From Bacteroidales bacterium (GTDB lineage: Bacteria > Bacteroidota > Bacteroidia > Bacteroidales > Bacteroidaceae): a stretch of 30,352 nt of DNA. Shown in pieces: positions 29,747 to 30,352 of this stretch. Under the pieces are notes generated by a model. That model was given only the letters and a program-made list of their open reading frames with translations. It made no database searches and was not told where the DNA came from. How positions within the stretch are numbered: the stretch's first letter is position 1; the number at the start of each line of letters is the position of its first letter. The stretch spans positions 1-30,352 of the forward strand of contig SFEP01000027.1 of assembly GCA_004557185.1 (NCBI GenBank), given 5' to 3'. Position numbers and translations under genes: made by a program.

Positions 29747-30076
29747 TTATTTACAGCAATCCTTATTCTTGCAGATTTCGGTCTTGAAGAACTCGGCAAA
29801 GAGTTCGCTGGCATATTCCCAGTTTTCGCGCACTATACAGTATTTCACCTTTGGAGTCTCTATCTCCCCTTGTATAAGTCCAGCATCCTTCAATTCCTTG
29901 AGATGTTGGCTTACTGTGGCCTGTGCTATGGGTAGTTCTTCATGAATATCCCCAAAATAGCAAGTCTCTTGTTGGGCAAGGAATTTCATGATGGCAATGC
30001 GGGCAGGATGTCCTAAAGCCTTGGCAAACCTTGCCAACGTTTCAGTCTTCATACAATATGTTTTCTTTCCAGCCAT
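29747..30076 (-). CDS. arsR: ArsR family transcriptional repressor
   Basis: The winged-helix regulator is about 109 residues from ATG 30076 (101 from ATG 30052; the promoter box near 30105 excludes the longer frame). The helix-turn-helix is ELPIAQATVSQHLKELKDAGL near residues 51-71, preceded by the conserved FAKALGHPARIAIMKFL. Cys in QQETCYFGDI occupies the position of the metal-sensing cysteine region of ArsR, and the C-terminus is Cys-rich (EICKNKDCCK), suggesting As(III) or organoarsenical binding. It leads the minus-strand operon and likely represses it through the two operator-like sites. Confidence 0.85.
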   Translation of the reverse strand: MAGKKTYCMKTETLARFAKALGHPARIAIMKFLAQQETCYFGDIHEELPIAQATVSQHLKELKDAGLIQGEIETPKVKYCIVRENWEYASELFAEFFKTEICKNKDCCK

Positions 30077-30101
30077 AATCAATGCTATATAATTCTTCCT
30101 G

Positions 30102-30109
30102 CAAAGGAA
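30102..30109 (-). promoter_or_regulatory. -7-like box of arsR
   Basis: TTCCTTTG on the minus strand matches TAnnTTTG at seven of eight positions (T for A at the second). The transcript would start near 30096. Confidence 0.45.
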
Positions 30110-30124
30110 ATCAATAAAATCCAA

Positions 30125-30352
30125 CCCTCAAAACAACCATCGTTATTTTACGAATATGCAACATCAATGAGAGATTCTATACGCATGCTTTCAGTGATAC
30201 CAAAATCGCTGAGTATCTACTAGTATTATTCGGAGCTTTCTCTGTTTCGTTCTATTATCAGCCTCCCATCTGGAACAACTATTGGTATATCCACGCTACC
30301 AAATTCGGTGTCTTCAACGACAAAGGTTTTCCTGTGATAGTATAAATCAACG
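30125..30352 (+). other. right-edge stretch with a start-less open frame
   Basis: On the plus strand, the frame ending at TAA 30343-30345 reads protein-like (about FSDTKIAEYLLVLFGAFSV, then a Tyr/Trp-rich part) for about 60 codons, but I see no ATG or GTG start in it. It may be a gene remnant or use a non-standard start. An ArsR-operator-like site (30139-30154) lies at its beginning, so a divergent ArsR-controlled gene is possible. Beyond that I see nothing. Confidence 0.3.
30139..30154 (+). promoter_or_regulatory. candidate ArsR operator 2
   Basis: ATCGT-TATTTT-ACGAA, an imperfect inverted repeat upstream of the arsR -7 box. It matches operator 1 at 14 of 16 positions, and the two sites lie in opposite orientations on the given strand. 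Confidence 0.5.

Overview
The window looks like a chromosomal segment of a Bacteroidales bacterium, most likely Prevotellaceae-like. I infer this from Bacteroidota-type promoters (a TAnnTTTG -7 box sits upstream of most transcription units), from conserved neighbourhoods (hpt-adk-obgE-pgeF, and recF beside a TPR membrane protein and ribH), and from the protein sequences. No plasmid or phage module and no CRISPR array is visible. The species cannot be named from the sequence alone.

Layout: 1-425 holds no convincing gene. On the minus strand follow a broken O6-alkylguanine-DNA alkyltransferase, an FKBP-type isomerase, tRNA-Pro(TGG) and a housekeeping operon (hpt, adk, obgE, an HXXEE-like membrane-protein remnant, pgeF; 1804-5527). 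Divergent from hpt, mutS2 and an FMN reductase run on the plus strand (5724-9031). After a non-coding stretch, 9809-12398 is a minus-strand surface-sugar locus: a bactoprenol-type glycosyltransferase and a DUF6056-like membrane protein split in two at a run of nine G. Next, on the minus strand, are a secreted GH25 lysozyme, lysA, lysC, an FtsE-type ATPase with a long acidic tail, and lepA (12631-19036). 19926-22008 is a three-gene cassette in which every protein carries a SHOCT motif next to membrane segments. recF lies divergent from a TPR protein, followed by ribH, tRNA-Tyr(GTA) and a secreted DUF4932-type metalloprotease gene with an in-frame TAA. The right end (27375-30076, minus) is an organoarsenical-resistance operon: arsR, a small thioredoxin-like protein, ArsF-like and ArsG-like proteins and an ArsP-type permease, with two matching candidate ArsR operators.

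The most novel-looking signal is a dispersed non-coding element present twice in opposite orientations (about 9340-9566 minus and 26683-26895 plus). Each copy has a promoter-like start, an ungapped conserved leader of about 64 nt and exactly four tandem 22-bp palindromic units. A third, AT-rich array of four 21-22-bp palindromes (19564-19648) has the same design with unrelated sequence. Other notable points are the likely phase-variable G tract, the SHOCT cassette, a candidate structured RNA near 27104-27180, and several interrupted genes (ogt, DUF4932, the HXXEE-like gene, DUF6056) within 30 kb. That clustering could mean real gene decay, phase variation or assembly errors, and raw-read inspection would separate these.
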